Assembly (NCBI RefSeq): GCF_000244955.1
Contig: NZ_CM001439.1
Span: 3,828,643-3,892,642 of the forward strand
From: Saccharomonospora marina XMU15
Lineage (GTDB): Bacteria > Actinomycetota > Actinomycetes > Mycobacteriales > Pseudonocardiaceae
Length of the DNA: 64,000 nucleotides
Direction of reading: 5' to 3'
Shown: piece by piece, positions 45,876 through 55,048 of the stretch
Position numbering within the stretch: the first letter of the stretch is position 1
How the letters are laid out: each line of letters begins with the position of its first letter
Notes under the pieces: model-generated
Told to the model about the DNA's origin: nothing
Seen by the model: the letters and a program-made list of their open reading frames with translations, nothing else
Databases searched by the model: none
Made by a program: the position numbers and the translations under genes

Positions 45876-46757
45876 TCAGGCGACGTCCTCGGCCGCAGCG
45901 CTCCAGGTGTCACACGCCTTCGCGGTGCGGCCCTCGAAACCGGCCCGCGCCCAGCGCAGTTGGTTGCGCGCCGTGCCGTGCGTCCGGCTGTCGAGGCTGT
46001 TGCCGAAGTCGTCCACCGCCCGCGCCGCCTCCCGCGGGGTCACGCTGCCCCGACCGGACACGCTCGCCAGGAACAACCCCGCGAAGCAGTTCGCCTGCAA
46101 CTCGATCCGCCGAGTCAGCTCCAGTTCGCGCGGCGAACCGGCGCGCACATCGGCGAGCAGTTCCTCCACCGCACCCAAGGTGCCGCTCAGGTTCTGCACG
46201 TGATGGCCGTACTCGTGCGCCAGCACGGCCAGGTGGGCGGGCTCGTACAGACCGATGTAGCGCAGCAGCCGGTCGCGCGGCAGGTAGATGATCCTGTCGG
46301 CACCGCAGTAGAACGCCGTCGCCTGCTCCTCGTCGGGCGTCTTTCCGCAGTCGCTGGTCGCCTCGGAGGTCACGTCCAGACCCGCGGCGCGGAACCGCAC
46401 ACCCGCCTGGCGAAGCGCGGGACGCCAGCCGCTGTCCAGGCAGTCGAGCATCGCGTCGTAGAAGGCTCGCATTCGTGTGGCGGCGCGGCCCAACCTGGGC
46501 AGCTCGCAGGAACCGGGCGAAAGCCGCACCGCGCCTGCCAGCAGTGGATCGGCGAGCGCACCCGCCGGTGCGGCGTCGGGCGGCGCGGCCACAACCGCCC
46601 CGCTCGGGCGCGCGACCGCGATCGCGACTCCGGCCACCGGCTGCGTGGCCCTGCCGGACAGGCCGATGACGCCCACCGTGCCGAGCACCAGCAGCAGCAC
46701 ACCCGCTATCGCCAGTGGTGAGTTGCGTGGCTGGTCGGTGTCGTCGTTGCTTCGCAC
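45876..46757 (-). CDS. Membrane-anchored neutral zinc metallopeptidase (YpfJ-like)
   Basis: A 293-residue protein with an N-terminal membrane anchor (LAIAGVLLLVLGTVGVIGLSG) and an extracytoplasmic zinc peptidase domain containing VLAHEYGHHVQNLSG (HExxH) and ELQANCFAGLFL, where the Glu-Cys region follows the family pattern. Three further Cys (SCEL, LDCLD, SDCG) suggest disulfides. The GTG at 46757 is chosen because a TAAGCT -10 box lies 10 nt upstream, leaving almost no leader. The substrate is unknown. Confidence 0.82.
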   Translation of the reverse strand: MRSNDDTDQPRNSPLAIAGVLLLVLGTVGVIGLSGRATQPVAGVAIAVARPSGAVVAAPPDAAPAGALADPLLAGAVRLSPGSCELPRLGRAATRMRAFYDAMLDCLDSGWRPALRQAGVRFRAAGLDVTSEATSDCGKTPDEEQATAFYCGADRIIYLPRDRLLRYIGLYEPAHLAVLAHEYGHHVQNLSGTLGAVEELLADVRAGSPRELELTRRIELQANCFAGLFLASVSGRGSVTPREAARAVDDFGNSLDSRTHGTARNQLRWARAGFEGRTAKACDTWSAAAEDVA

Positions 46758-46767
46758 AGTGCACGAC

Positions 46768-46773
46768 AGCTTA
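46768..46773 (-). promoter_or_regulatory. -10 box of the metallopeptidase gene
   Basis: TAAGCT on the minus strand would start the transcript about 4 nt before the GTG at 46757. It argues against a longer in-frame start at 46778. Confidence 0.4.
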
Positions 46774-46838
46774 GCCACGACCAGCTGCGGTGCGCAGAGC
46801 CCGGACGGTAGCGCCCGGACAGCTGGCAGACTGGGGAC

Positions 46839-48905
46839 ATGGCCGAGGTGACCACTCCCGTCGACGACGATCCGTATCTGTGGCTGGAGGAGGTGACCTC
46901 CGAGCCCGCACTGGACTGGGTCAGGGCGCGCAACGAGGAAACCGTGGGGCCGCTCACCAGGGGGCGGCGGTTCGAGACGCTGCGGGAGGAGTTGCGGCAG
47001 GTACTCGACGCCGACGACCGGATTCCCCACGTGCGAAGGCGTGGCGACCACCTCTACAACTTCTGGCAGGACGCGGCCCACCCGCGCGGGCTGTGGCGGC
47101 GCACGACGCTGGAGGAGTACCGCAAGCCGGAACCCGACTGGGTAGTGCTCATCGACGTGGACGCACTCGCCGCCGCCGAGGGCGAGAACTGGGTGTGGCA
47201 GGGCGCCACCGTGTTGCGCCCCAGCCTGAGCCGGTGTCTGGTCGAGCTGTCACGTGGTGGGGCCGACGCCACGGTGGTGCGCGAGTTCGATCTGGAACGC
47301 GCGGAGTTCGTCGAAGGCGGCTTCGAGCTGCCCGAGGCGAAGGGTTCCGTGGCATGGATCGACGAGGACCGCATTTATGTGGGGACGGACTTCGGCGACG
47401 GCTCGCTGACCACGTCCGGTTACCCGCGTCTGGTGAAGGAATGGCGCAGGGACACGCCGCTTTCGCAGGCGAGCCTGGTGTTCGAGGGCGAACCCGGTGA
47501 CGTCGCCGTGCGCGGGTTCCACGACGCCACCCCTGGCTGGGAGCGCGACTTCGTGCGCCGCAGCATCGACTTCTACCGCGGCGAGCTGCATCTTCGAACC
47601 GGCGAGGAGTTGACTCGCGTCGACGTGCCCGAGGACGCGATCACATCGGTGTACCGCGAGTGGCTGCTGGTGCGTACGCGCTCCAGCTGGCGCGTCGGCG
47701 ACACCGAGCACCCGCCGGGGGCGTTGCTGGCCGCGAGGTTGGCCGACTTCCTCGCGGGCGAGCGCACCATGACCGTGCTGTTCGAGCCCGACGCCCACAC
47801 CTGCCTCGACTACCACGCCTGGACCCGCGACCACCTCGTCATCGGCACGCTCAGTGATGTGACCACCCGGTTGCGGGTGCTCACGCCGACCGCCGACCGC
47901 TGGCTGGACCGACCGCTGCTGGGCGTGCCTGATGTGGGGACGGTCGCGCTGGTCGACACCGAGCCCTACCGCGACAACGAGTTCCTGCTGCAGACATCCG
48001 GGTTCACCGAACCGGCGGCGCTGGTGCGGGGCGTGCTCGACGGCGAGCGGCCGCGGGAGGCGGAGACCGAGCTGGAGACCCTGAAGCGGGCGCCCGAATT
48101 CTTCAGCTCCGAGGGCATGAGCACCCAGCAGCTGTTCGCGACCTCGCGTGACGGCACTTCGATCCCGTACTTCGTCGTGCGGCCCGCCGGCGGGGGCGAC
48201 GGCCCGACCCTGCTGACCGGCTACGGCGGCTTCGAGGTCTCGCTGACCCCGTCCTACAGCGGCGTCATCGGCAGGGGCTGGCTGGCCAGGGGCGGAACGT
48301 ATGTCGTCGCGAACCTGCGCGGCGGCGGCGAGTACGGGCCCGACTGGCACTCCCAGGCCGTCAAGGCCAACCGGGAGCGCGTGTACGAGGACTTCGCGGC
48401 GGTCGCGACCGACCTCGTCGCCAGGGGCATCACCACACCCGGAAGGCTCGGTATTCAGGGAGGCAGCAACGGCGGCCTGCTGACGGGTGTGATGCTCACC
48501 CGGCATCCCGAGTTGTTCGGGGCTGTGGTCAGCCAGGTTCCGCTGCTCGACATGCGGCGCTACCACCTGCTGCTCGCGGGCGCCTCGTGGCAGGCCGAGT
48601 ACGGCAACCCGGACGAGCCGCAGGACTGGGCATATCTCAGCGCCTACTCCCCCTACCACAATGTCGAAAAGGGACAGAACTATCCACCGGTGCTGTTCGT
48701 GACGTCCACCCGCGACGATCGGGTGCATCCTGCGCACGCCAGGAAGATGGTCGCCAGGATGCGGGAGTACGGCCACGACGTGAGCTACTACGAGAACATC
48801 GAGGGCGGGCACGGCGCCGCGGCCGACAACGCGCAGCTGGCGTTCAAGTGGGCGCTGGTCTTCGAGTTCCTGTGGCAGCGGCTGAGCGATCTCAGCGCCC
48901 GCTGA
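46839..48905 (+). CDS. Prolyl oligopeptidase (S9A family)
   Basis: A 688-residue cytoplasmic serine peptidase (no signal peptide): N-terminal DDPYLWLEEVTSEPALDWVRARN, a seven-bladed propeller (about 75-390), and a C-terminal hydrolase domain with the nucleophile in GIQGGSNGGLLTGVML, Asp in TSTRDDRVHPAHARK and His in IEGGHGAAADNAQ. It cleaves short peptides after proline. Divergent from the metallopeptidase. The last 14 bp overlap the convergent NmrA-like gene. Confidence 0.94.
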   Translation: MAEVTTPVDDDPYLWLEEVTSEPALDWVRARNEETVGPLTRGRRFETLREELRQVLDADDRIPHVRRRGDHLYNFWQDAAHPRGLWRRTTLEEYRKPEPDWVVLIDVDALAAAEGENWVWQGATVLRPSLSRCLVELSRGGADATVVREFDLERAEFVEGGFELPEAKGSVAWIDEDRIYVGTDFGDGSLTTSGYPRLVKEWRRDTPLSQASLVFEGEPGDVAVRGFHDATPGWERDFVRRSIDFYRGELHLRTGEELTRVDVPEDAITSVYREWLLVRTRSSWRVGDTEHPPGALLAARLADFLAGERTMTVLFEPDAHTCLDYHAWTRDHLVIGTLSDVTTRLRVLTPTADRWLDRPLLGVPDVGTVALVDTEPYRDNEFLLQTSGFTEPAALVRGVLDGERPREAETELETLKRAPEFFSSEGMSTQQLFATSRDGTSIPYFVVRPAGGGDGPTLLTGYGGFEVSLTPSYSGVIGRGWLARGGTYVVANLRGGGEYGPDWHSQAVKANRERVYEDFAAVATDLVARGITTPGRLGIQGGSNGGLLTGVMLTRHPELFGAVVSQVPLLDMRRYHLLLAGASWQAEYGNPDEPQDWAYLSAYSPYHNVEKGQNYPPVLFVTSTRDDRVHPAHARKMVARMREYGHDVSYYENIEGGHGAAADNAQLAFKWALVFEFLWQRLSDLSAR

Positions 48906-49641
48906 GGAACCGCTCGAAGGTCACGGTGCCGACGGCGTCGGCGGGCGCGAGATGCAGACCCTCGCGGTAACCGCGGAACGCCGCGCCTGGCAACCGAAAC
49001 GGCAGCAGCGCCCGTCGGCGCCCGGTGGCCCGCAGGTAGGCACGGGCCAGGTCGGCGAAGGGGCGGATCTCGGGCCCACCCATGTCGCCTACCCGGCCGG
49101 CAGGCTCCCCGCAGGCCAGCTCGGCGAGTCGGGAGGCCACCTCGGGGGCGTGAACGGGTTGTACCCGCACCCCGGCGGGCACCGGTAGCAGCGGCGAACG
49201 GGCCAGCGTCGACAGGATCCGCGCCACCAGATCGTGGAACTGCGTCGAGCGCAGCACCGTCCACCCGACGCCGGAGGCCGCCAGCAGCCGTTCCGCGGCG
49301 AGCTTGCCCCGGTAGTAGCTGATGGGCAGCGCATCGACCCCGACGATCGAGATGTACACGACGTGACCGCAGCCGCGGCGGCGCGCGGCCGACACCACGG
49401 AACCGGCCAGCCGCTCCTCGCCACGGAAGTCGGTGGCGCAGTGTACGACCGCGTCGCGGCCCGCCACGGCCTCGTCGAGACCGGTGCCACCTACGTAGTC
49501 GACGCGGACCGTCCGCACCGGGCCGGTGGTGCTCGGCTGTCTTCTGCTCGCCACCGTGACGTCGTGGCCGCCGTCGAGCAAATGTCGCACCACGTGCCTG
49601 CCCAGTGTCCCGGTGCCACCGGTGACCAGGATCGAACTCAT
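48892..49641 (-). CDS. NmrA/atypical SDR-like NAD(P)-binding protein
   Basis: A 249-residue Rossmann-fold protein: ILVTGGTGTLGRHVVRHLLDGGHDVTVASRR is the cofactor loop. VVYISIVGVDALPISYYRGKLAAERLL has a YxxxK but in the atypical NmrA-like context. Related proteins are redox sensors or quinone/epimerase-type enzymes; the substrate is unknown. The ATG overlaps the stop of the TetR regulator by 4 nt, so it is probably its regulated partner. Confidence 0.87.
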   Translation of the reverse strand: MSSILVTGGTGTLGRHVVRHLLDGGHDVTVASRRQPSTTGPVRTVRVDYVGGTGLDEAVAGRDAVVHCATDFRGEERLAGSVVSAARRRGCGHVVYISIVGVDALPISYYRGKLAAERLLAASGVGWTVLRSTQFHDLVARILSTLARSPLLPVPAGVRVQPVHAPEVASRLAELACGEPAGRVGDMGGPEIRPFADLARAYLRATGRRRALLPFRLPGAAFRGYREGLHLAPADAVGTVTFERFLSGR

Positions 49642-50243
49642 CGCGTTCCCCCGCTTCGTAGCAACGTTTCGACGTGGTACCCGATCACCTTCCTGGCCAA
49701 CGCCGGTGTCATCCGAGCGGGGTCGGTGACCGCCTGCAAGGCGATCCCGTCGAACAGTGCGTGCAGCCTGTCGGCCTCCAACTCCAGGTCCAAGCCCGCG
49801 GGTAGTAGCCCGGCGCTGTCGAGCCGCCACAGTTGGTCCCGCAGCAGGCCGGCGAGCCGCTCGTTGCCTGCCGTGTTGAGCTCGCGGGCTGCCGGATCGA
49901 CCAGTACCCGCGACAGGAAGGCCACCCACAATTCGTTCGCGGTCCTGGCATCCGGGTCGAGCGGCAGCAGCCGTTCCAGTACCGCCAGCGCGGCCTGGAT
50001 CGGGTCGGTGGGCAATCGCATTCGATCGACGCGCTGCTCGGCCTCGTCGGTTATCACGCTCATGGCGAAGTTGAGCAGTTCGGCCTGGGTCGAGAAGTAG
50101 TACTGCACCGAACCGTGCGACCAGCCTGCCTTGGCCGCGACAGCGCGCACCGATGCCGCCTCGATGCCACGTTCGCGAATCACCTGCCACACGGCACGGG
50201 CGAGTTCTCGGCGACGCTGCTCGTGATCGACGACTTTGGGCAC
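49638..50243 (-). CDS. TetR-family transcriptional regulator
   Basis: A 201-residue repressor. The N-terminal HTH is VRAVAAKAGWSHGSVQYYFSTQAELLNFAM; a helical ligand-binding domain follows. It starts with GTG, with AGGGAG upstream. Its stop overlaps the NmrA-like gene (ATGA), and it is divergent from the CPBP protease gene. An inverted repeat ATCGT-N6-ACGAT (50284-50299) in the shared 85-bp gap is a candidate operator. The ligand is unknown. Confidence 0.9.
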   Translation of the reverse strand: MPKVVDHEQRRRELARAVWQVIRERGIEAASVRAVAAKAGWSHGSVQYYFSTQAELLNFAMSVITDEAEQRVDRMRLPTDPIQAALAVLERLLPLDPDARTANELWVAFLSRVLVDPAARELNTAGNERLAGLLRDQLWRLDSAGLLPAGLDLELEADRLHALFDGIALQAVTDPARMTPALARKVIGYHVETLLRSGGTR

Positions 50244-50283
50244 CGGCTCTCCCTGGGACGACAGCAGGCCCTATGCTGCCACC

Positions 50284-50299
50284 ATCGTTTTCATACGAT
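50284..50299. promoter_or_regulatory. Candidate TetR operator in the divergent promoter
   Basis: ATCGTTTTCATACGAT has 5-bp inverted arms around a 6-nt centre and contains TACGAT, a possible -10 box for the CPBP gene at 50294-50299. Binding by the adjacent TetR protein is inferred from position. Confidence 0.4.
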
Positions 50300-50328
50300 T
50301 GACCGAAAAACTGCACTGGGGAGATTTC

Positions 50329-51273
50329 ATGTCGACAACCGATGTGGCGCGCGCCGATACCGGGCGAGCCGGCGTGTTCGCACGAGCGACACTCGCGATG
50401 GGGGCGATGGCGGTCGGGCTGGGAACGGCGGGCGCCGTCGGCGACGTCGTCCACGCCAGGCTCGGGATCGACGGCTTCGCGCTGCGACTGTCGGTCGCAC
50501 TCACCTGCTTCGTGATCACCGTGCCGCTGATCGTTCTGCTTCGCACCCGCTTCGATCGGCGCTCACTGGCCGGGCTGGGCCTGAGCGCCCGGCATGCCGC
50601 CCGCGCGTTCGCGTCCGGGGTACTGATCACCGCCGCCGCGGCCGCCGTCGTGTTCGCCGCGGGGACCGGCCTCGGCTGGTTGCGCTGGGGAGCCGTCGAC
50701 TGGCTCGCGCTGGCGACGTTCCTGCTCACCAACACGCTCGTCGCGTTGCTACTGGAGGCCGTACCGGAGGAACTCGCGTTCCGTGGTTACGGTTACCGAA
50801 CGCTCAATGCCCGGTTGCGCAGGTGGACGGCCGCTGTGGCCACCACAGTTCTGTTCCTACTCACCCCTGCTGCCGCGAGTGCGGTGCAGGCGCTGGTCAA
50901 CGGCCTGCTCGGCGGTCCGGTACGGCCGCCGGCGTTCGCCCCACCGGGCGAGGACCCGGTTTCCTACGCCATCCTGCTCTCGGTCTTCGGGTTCACCCTG
51001 CTCGTCGCGAGGATCGCCACCGGGTCGCTGTGGACCTGTGTCGCGCTGCACCTGACGTTCCTGACGATCAACCGAGTGACGTTACTCGGAGATGCCCGTG
51101 ACGCCGGCTGGTCGGTGCAGCTGAACACCCAGGACGCGGTGTTGCTGGTACCCGCGTACCTGCTGCTGACCGTGCTCGCCTTCGTCGTACTGGCGCGGGT
51201 ACGCGGTCGCCGACTCGGCTGGCGAGACCGCGAACCCGAGCCCGCAGGTACGGACGCGACCCGCACCCGGTGA
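50329..51273 (+). CDS. CPBP-family intramembrane metalloprotease (Abi/Rce1-like)
   Basis: A 314-residue polytopic protein with about eight membrane segments. The CPBP signature is present: EAVPEELAFRGYGYRTLN (EExxxR) and ALHLTFLTINR (HxxxN). These membrane proteases process prenylated proteins in eukaryotes and act in bacteriocin self-immunity or unknown roles in bacteria. GGGGAG precedes the ATG at 50329; an upstream in-frame start is less likely because of the operator there. A strong terminator follows. Confidence 0.87.
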   Translation: MSTTDVARADTGRAGVFARATLAMGAMAVGLGTAGAVGDVVHARLGIDGFALRLSVALTCFVITVPLIVLLRTRFDRRSLAGLGLSARHAARAFASGVLITAAAAAVVFAAGTGLGWLRWGAVDWLALATFLLTNTLVALLLEAVPEELAFRGYGYRTLNARLRRWTAAVATTVLFLLTPAAASAVQALVNGLLGGPVRPPAFAPPGEDPVSYAILLSVFGFTLLVARIATGSLWTCVALHLTFLTINRVTLLGDARDAGWSVQLNTQDAVLLVPAYLLLTVLAFVVLARVRGRRLGWRDREPEPAGTDATRTR

Positions 51274-51297
51274 CCGGTCGCGCCCGCGAACCCGACA

Positions 51298-51332
51298 GGC
51301 GAGGGTGCCGGTCGCCCACCGGCACCCTCGCC
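51298..51332. terminator. Strong bidirectional terminator between the CPBP gene and nrdJ
   Basis: GGCGAGGGTGCCGGT (51298-51312) pairs perfectly with ACCGGCACCCTCGCC (51318-51332) around a 5-nt loop, a 15-bp GC-rich stem. It ends transcripts from both convergent genes. Confidence 0.85.
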
Positions 51333-51367
51333 GCAACGGCTGGTCGGCTTTCGGCCACCTCCGGCTG

Positions 51368-54220
51368 TCAGCTGCAACCGGAGGTGGCGCCGCAGCCCTC
51401 GCAGGCGTAGCACGACCCGGCAGGCCGCATCTTCGTCCCGCACGTCATGCACAACGGCGCATCCGCTGCCTTTCCGAGCTGCAACTCGACCAACTCGGTG
51501 GTGGTGTGCGCCTCGCGGCTGTCCCCTTCTCGCGCTGAGGTGGTGGAATCCTCCACCGACCGGGAACCGCTCGCGTCCACACTGCTGCGCAACGCCTCCA
51601 GGTCCACGTTCTCCGCCGAACCCGCGTAGTCCGCCTCCACCTGCGCCGAACGCTCGTCCGCCGTGAAGATGCCCAGCTGAGCCCGCTTCTCGTACGGCAG
51701 GTAGTCCAGCGCGAGCCTGCGGAACAGGTAGTCCAGCACGCTGGTGGCCATCCGCACGTCCGGGTCGTCGGTCATGCCCGCGGGCTCGAATCGCAGGTTC
51801 GCGAACTTGGAGACGTAGAACTCCAGCGGAATGCCGTACTGCAGGCCCACCGAGATCGACATCGAGAACGCGTCCATGACACCGGCCAGGGTGGACCCCT
51901 GCTTACCGAGCTTGACGAAGATCTCGCCCAGCCCGTCGTCAGGGTAGGAACCGGCGGTCAGGTAGCCCTCGGCGCCCCCGACGGTGAACGACACGGTCTG
52001 GCTCGGCCGCTTCTTCGGCAACCGCTTGCGCACCGGCCGGTACTCCACCACCCGCTCGGGCTCGCTGTCCGGCTGCTCCTTCTTGCCCGTGGACAGCGGC
52101 TGGCCGACCTTGCAGTTGTCCCGGTAGATCGCCAGCGCCTTCAGCCCGAGCTTCCAGCCCTGGAAGTAGATCTCCTCGACCTCCTCGACGGTGGCCGACT
52201 CCGGCATGTTCACCGTCTTGGAGATCGCGCCGGACAGGAACGGCTGCACCGCCGCCATCATCCGAACGTGCCCCATCGGCGCGATGGAACGCTCACCGAC
52301 CGCGCAGTCGAACACGTCGTAGTGCTCCGGACGCAGCCCCGGCGCGTCGATGACGTGCCCGTGCTCGGCGATGTAGTCGACGACGGCCTCGACCTGCTCC
52401 TCCTGGTACCCCAGCGAGCGCAGGGCGCGCGGCACCGCCTGGTTGACGATCTGCATCGAACCGCCACCGACGAGCTTCTTGAACTTCACCAGCGAGAAGT
52501 CCGGCTCGATACCGGTGGTGTCGCAGTCCATCATGAACCCGATGGTTCCGGTGGGGGCCAGCACGCTGGCCTGGGCGTTGCGCCAGCCGCTGGCCGTGCC
52601 GACCTCGATCCCGCGCTGCCATTCCTGGGTCGCCAGCGCACGCACATTCACGTCGTTGGTGTGGTGGGTGCGAATGAGTTCGTTCGCCGCGGCGTGCTTA
52701 CGCATCACCCGCTGGTGTGCCTCGGCGTTTCGCGCGTAGCCCTCGTAGGCGCCGACGACGCCGGCCAGTTCGGCGGAGCGCCGGTACGACACGGCAGTCA
52801 TCAACGACGTGATCGCGGCGGCGAGTGCTCGCCCGCCCTCGGAGTCGTAGGCGTGGCCGGTGGCCATCAGCAGCGCGCCCAGGTTGGCGTAGCCGATGCC
52901 GAGTTGGCGGAACTTGCGGGTGGTCTCCGCGATCGCCTCGGTCGGGAAGTCCGCGAAGCAGATGGAGATGTCCATCGCGGTGATCACCAACTCCACCGCC
53001 TTGGCGAACGTCGGCGCGTCGAAGCTGCCGTCGTCGGCGAGGAACTTCAGCAGGTTGAGCGAGGCGAGGTTACAGCTGGAGTTGTCCAGGTGCATGTACT
53101 CCGAGCACGGGTTGGATGCGGTGATCCGGCCCGATTCCGGGCAGGTGTGCCAGTCGTTGATCGTGTCGTCGTACTGCAGTCCGGGGTCGGCACACTCCCA
53201 GGCCGCCTTGGCCATCTTGCGGAACAGCGACTTGGCGTCGACGCGGTCGATCACCTCACCGGTCATCCGCGCGCGCAGCCCGAACTGCCCGCCCGTCTCC
53301 ACGGCCTGCATGAACTCGTCGGAGACGCGGACGGAGTTGTTCGCGTTCTGGTACTGCACCGATGCGATGTCGGCTCCGCCGAGGTCCATGTCGAACCCGG
53401 CGTCGCGAAGCACCCGGACCTTGTGCTCTTCCTTGGCCTTGGTCTCGATGAACTCCTCGACGTCGGGGTGGTCGACGTCGAGCACGACCATCTTGGCGGC
53501 CCTGCGCGTGGCGCCCCCGGACTTGATCGTGCCCGCCGAGGCGTCCGCGCCACGCATGAACGACACCGGTCCCGAAGCCGTACCTCCCGACGACAGCAGT
53601 TCTCGCGAGGAGCGGATACGGGACAGGTTCAGTCCGGCGCCCGAACCTCCCTTGAAGATCAGCCCCTCTTCCTTGTACCAGTTGAGGATCGACTCCATGG
53701 TGTCGTCGACGGCGAGGATGAAGCACGCCGACACCTGCTGCTTGGACGAGGTACCGACGTTGAACCAGACCGGCGAGTTGAAGCTGAACACCTGGTGCAG
53801 CAACATCCACGTCAACTCGTGCTCGAAGACCTCGGCGTCTGCCGAGCCCGCGAAGTACCCGTGGTCGGTGCCAGCCTTGACGTAGGCCTTGACCACCCGG
53901 TCGATGAGCTGGCGCAGGCTGTGCTCGCGCTGCGGGCTGCCGACGGCGCCCCTGAAGTACTTGCTGGCGACGATGTTGGTGGCGTTGACGGACCAGAACT
54001 CGGGAAACTCGACGCCGCGTTGTTCGAAGTTCACCGTGCCGTCGCGCCAGTTGGTCATGACGACGTCGCGCTTCTCCCACCGCACCTCGTCGTAGGGGTG
54101 CACCCCCTCCGTGGTGAAGACACGCTGGATGCGCAGGCCCTTCTTGGCGCCCGCGCCGGACTGGCGCTTCCTCGACTGCTTACCGGCCTGTCCGGTGTCG
54201 GCCCCCACGGTCTCTGTCAT
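51368..54220 (-). CDS. nrdJ: Vitamin B12-dependent (class II) ribonucleotide reductase
   Basis: Makes deoxyribonucleotides by adenosylcobalamin radical chemistry, without oxygen. The 950-residue protein has the ten-stranded barrel with SACFILAVDDTMESI, GGSGAGLNLSRIRSS, and the active-site Cys/Glu pair in NPCSEYMHLDNSSCNLASLN. LAPTGTIGFMMDCDTTGIEPD also follows the family pattern. The tail (about 870-950) is Ser/Asp-rich and ends in a zinc-ribbon-like segment CMTCGTKMRPAGSCYACEGC. No intein is inserted. ATG at 54220 with GGAGTGGGAG before it. It is downstream of nrdR by 55 nt, as in Streptomyces nrdRJ. Confidence 0.96.
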   Translation of the reverse strand: MTETVGADTGQAGKQSRKRQSGAGAKKGLRIQRVFTTEGVHPYDEVRWEKRDVVMTNWRDGTVNFEQRGVEFPEFWSVNATNIVASKYFRGAVGSPQREHSLRQLIDRVVKAYVKAGTDHGYFAGSADAEVFEHELTWMLLHQVFSFNSPVWFNVGTSSKQQVSACFILAVDDTMESILNWYKEEGLIFKGGSGAGLNLSRIRSSRELLSSGGTASGPVSFMRGADASAGTIKSGGATRRAAKMVVLDVDHPDVEEFIETKAKEEHKVRVLRDAGFDMDLGGADIASVQYQNANNSVRVSDEFMQAVETGGQFGLRARMTGEVIDRVDAKSLFRKMAKAAWECADPGLQYDDTINDWHTCPESGRITASNPCSEYMHLDNSSCNLASLNLLKFLADDGSFDAPTFAKAVELVITAMDISICFADFPTEAIAETTRKFRQLGIGYANLGALLMATGHAYDSEGGRALAAAITSLMTAVSYRRSAELAGVVGAYEGYARNAEAHQRVMRKHAAANELIRTHHTNDVNVRALATQEWQRGIEVGTASGWRNAQASVLAPTGTIGFMMDCDTTGIEPDFSLVKFKKLVGGGSMQIVNQAVPRALRSLGYQEEQVEAVVDYIAEHGHVIDAPGLRPEHYDVFDCAVGERSIAPMGHVRMMAAVQPFLSGAISKTVNMPESATVEEVEEIYFQGWKLGLKALAIYRDNCKVGQPLSTGKKEQPDSEPERVVEYRPVRKRLPKKRPSQTVSFTVGGAEGYLTAGSYPDDGLGEIFVKLGKQGSTLAGVMDAFSMSISVGLQYGIPLEFYVSKFANLRFEPAGMTDDPDVRMATSVLDYLFRRLALDYLPYEKRAQLGIFTADERSAQVEADYAGSAENVDLEALRSSVDASGSRSVEDSTTSAREGDSREAHTTTELVELQLGKAADAPLCMTCGTKMRPAGSCYACEGCGATSGCS

Positions 54221-54275
54221 GACTCCCACTCCCGCGTTCGCAGTGGCGGCAACGGCATTCGCCCGCCGCGCTTAC

Positions 54276-54752
54276 TCAACTCTGGTCCGGCTGGGCCTCG
54301 GCGGCCGCGATGGCCTCCCGCAGGTCCCTGATCTCCTTCTCGAAGTCCTCGATCGACGAGAAGGAGCGGTAGACACTCGCGAATCGCAGATAGGCCACGG
54401 CGTCGAGTTCGCGTAGCGGGCCGAGGATGGCGAGGCCGACCTCGTGGCTGGGTATCTCCGCGACGCCCGCGGCCCTGATCGACTCCTCGACGCGCTGCGC
54501 GAGTTGCTGCAGGGCGTCGTCGTCGACAGGACGGCCCTGGCAGGCGCGCCGGACCCCGTTGACCACTTTTTCCCGGCTGAACTGCTCGGTGACCCCCGAC
54601 CGCTTGACCACGGCGAGCACCATCGTTTCCGAGGTGGTGAACCGGCGGCCGCACGCGGAGCACGAGCGGCGACGCCTGATCGCCTGTCCCTCGTCGACCT
54701 CACGGGAGTCGACGACCCGGGAATCGGCATGCCGACAGAACGGGCAGCGCAC
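54276..54752 (-). CDS. nrdR: Transcriptional repressor NrdR
   Basis: A 158-residue ATP/dATP-sensing repressor of ribonucleotide reductase genes. The zinc ribbon is [16 protein letters not shown] with [17 protein letters not shown], followed by an ATP-cone domain ([24 protein letters not shown]) and a C-terminal helix rich in Glu. The GTG at 54752 is chosen because the zinc ribbon starts there and GGGAGGTGG lies upstream; the frame is open further but not conserved. Order nrdR-nrdJ-(chiZ/lexA) matches M. tuberculosis Rv2718c to Rv2720 apart from nrdJ. Confidence 0.96.
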   Translation of the reverse strand: MRCPFCRHADSRVVDSREVDEGQAIRRRRSCSACGRRFTTSETMVLAVVKRSGVTEQFSREKVVNGVRRACQGRPVDDDALQQLAQRVEESIRAAGVAEIPSHEVGLAILGPLRELDAVAYLRFASVYRSFSSIEDFEKEIRDLREAIAAAEAQPDQS

Positions 54753-55048
54753 CGCCGACCACCTCCCTGTTCGCTGACGCCCCGGCCGGGCTCGGACCAC
54801 AAGGCCGCGATGCCTGGTGATCGTTCTTGTGGACACGCGGTGGGTGAACCACCGACGAGCTGTGGACAACTTCTACGATTCTACCCCAACTTGTGGAGCA
54901 ACTACAGCCATGTAACTACTACATGTTGGGGTTGACCTTAAGAGGCCGCGAGAGCACACGCAAGCCGCACCCCCATGGCGGGTGAGGTGACGACGGACAT
55001 ACCCGGGCCGAGACGACGCCTGACGAGCGGACCCGGCGAGCCCGCCGC
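54753..55048. other. nrdR-chiZ intergenic region with two probable NrdR boxes
   Basis: 296 bp without a gene. It has CCCCAACTTGTGG at 54884-54896 and its inverted relative ACTACATGTTGGGG at 54918-54931, about 34 bp apart (three helical turns). Paired sites at such spacing are typical of NrdR boxes. They lie 130-180 bp before nrdR, where a promoter for the nrdRJ operon would be. Confidence 0.55.

Noticed and set aside
51368-54220. Intein or insertion inside nrdJ.
   Set aside because: The protein runs through all reductase motifs at normal length with no splicing motifs.
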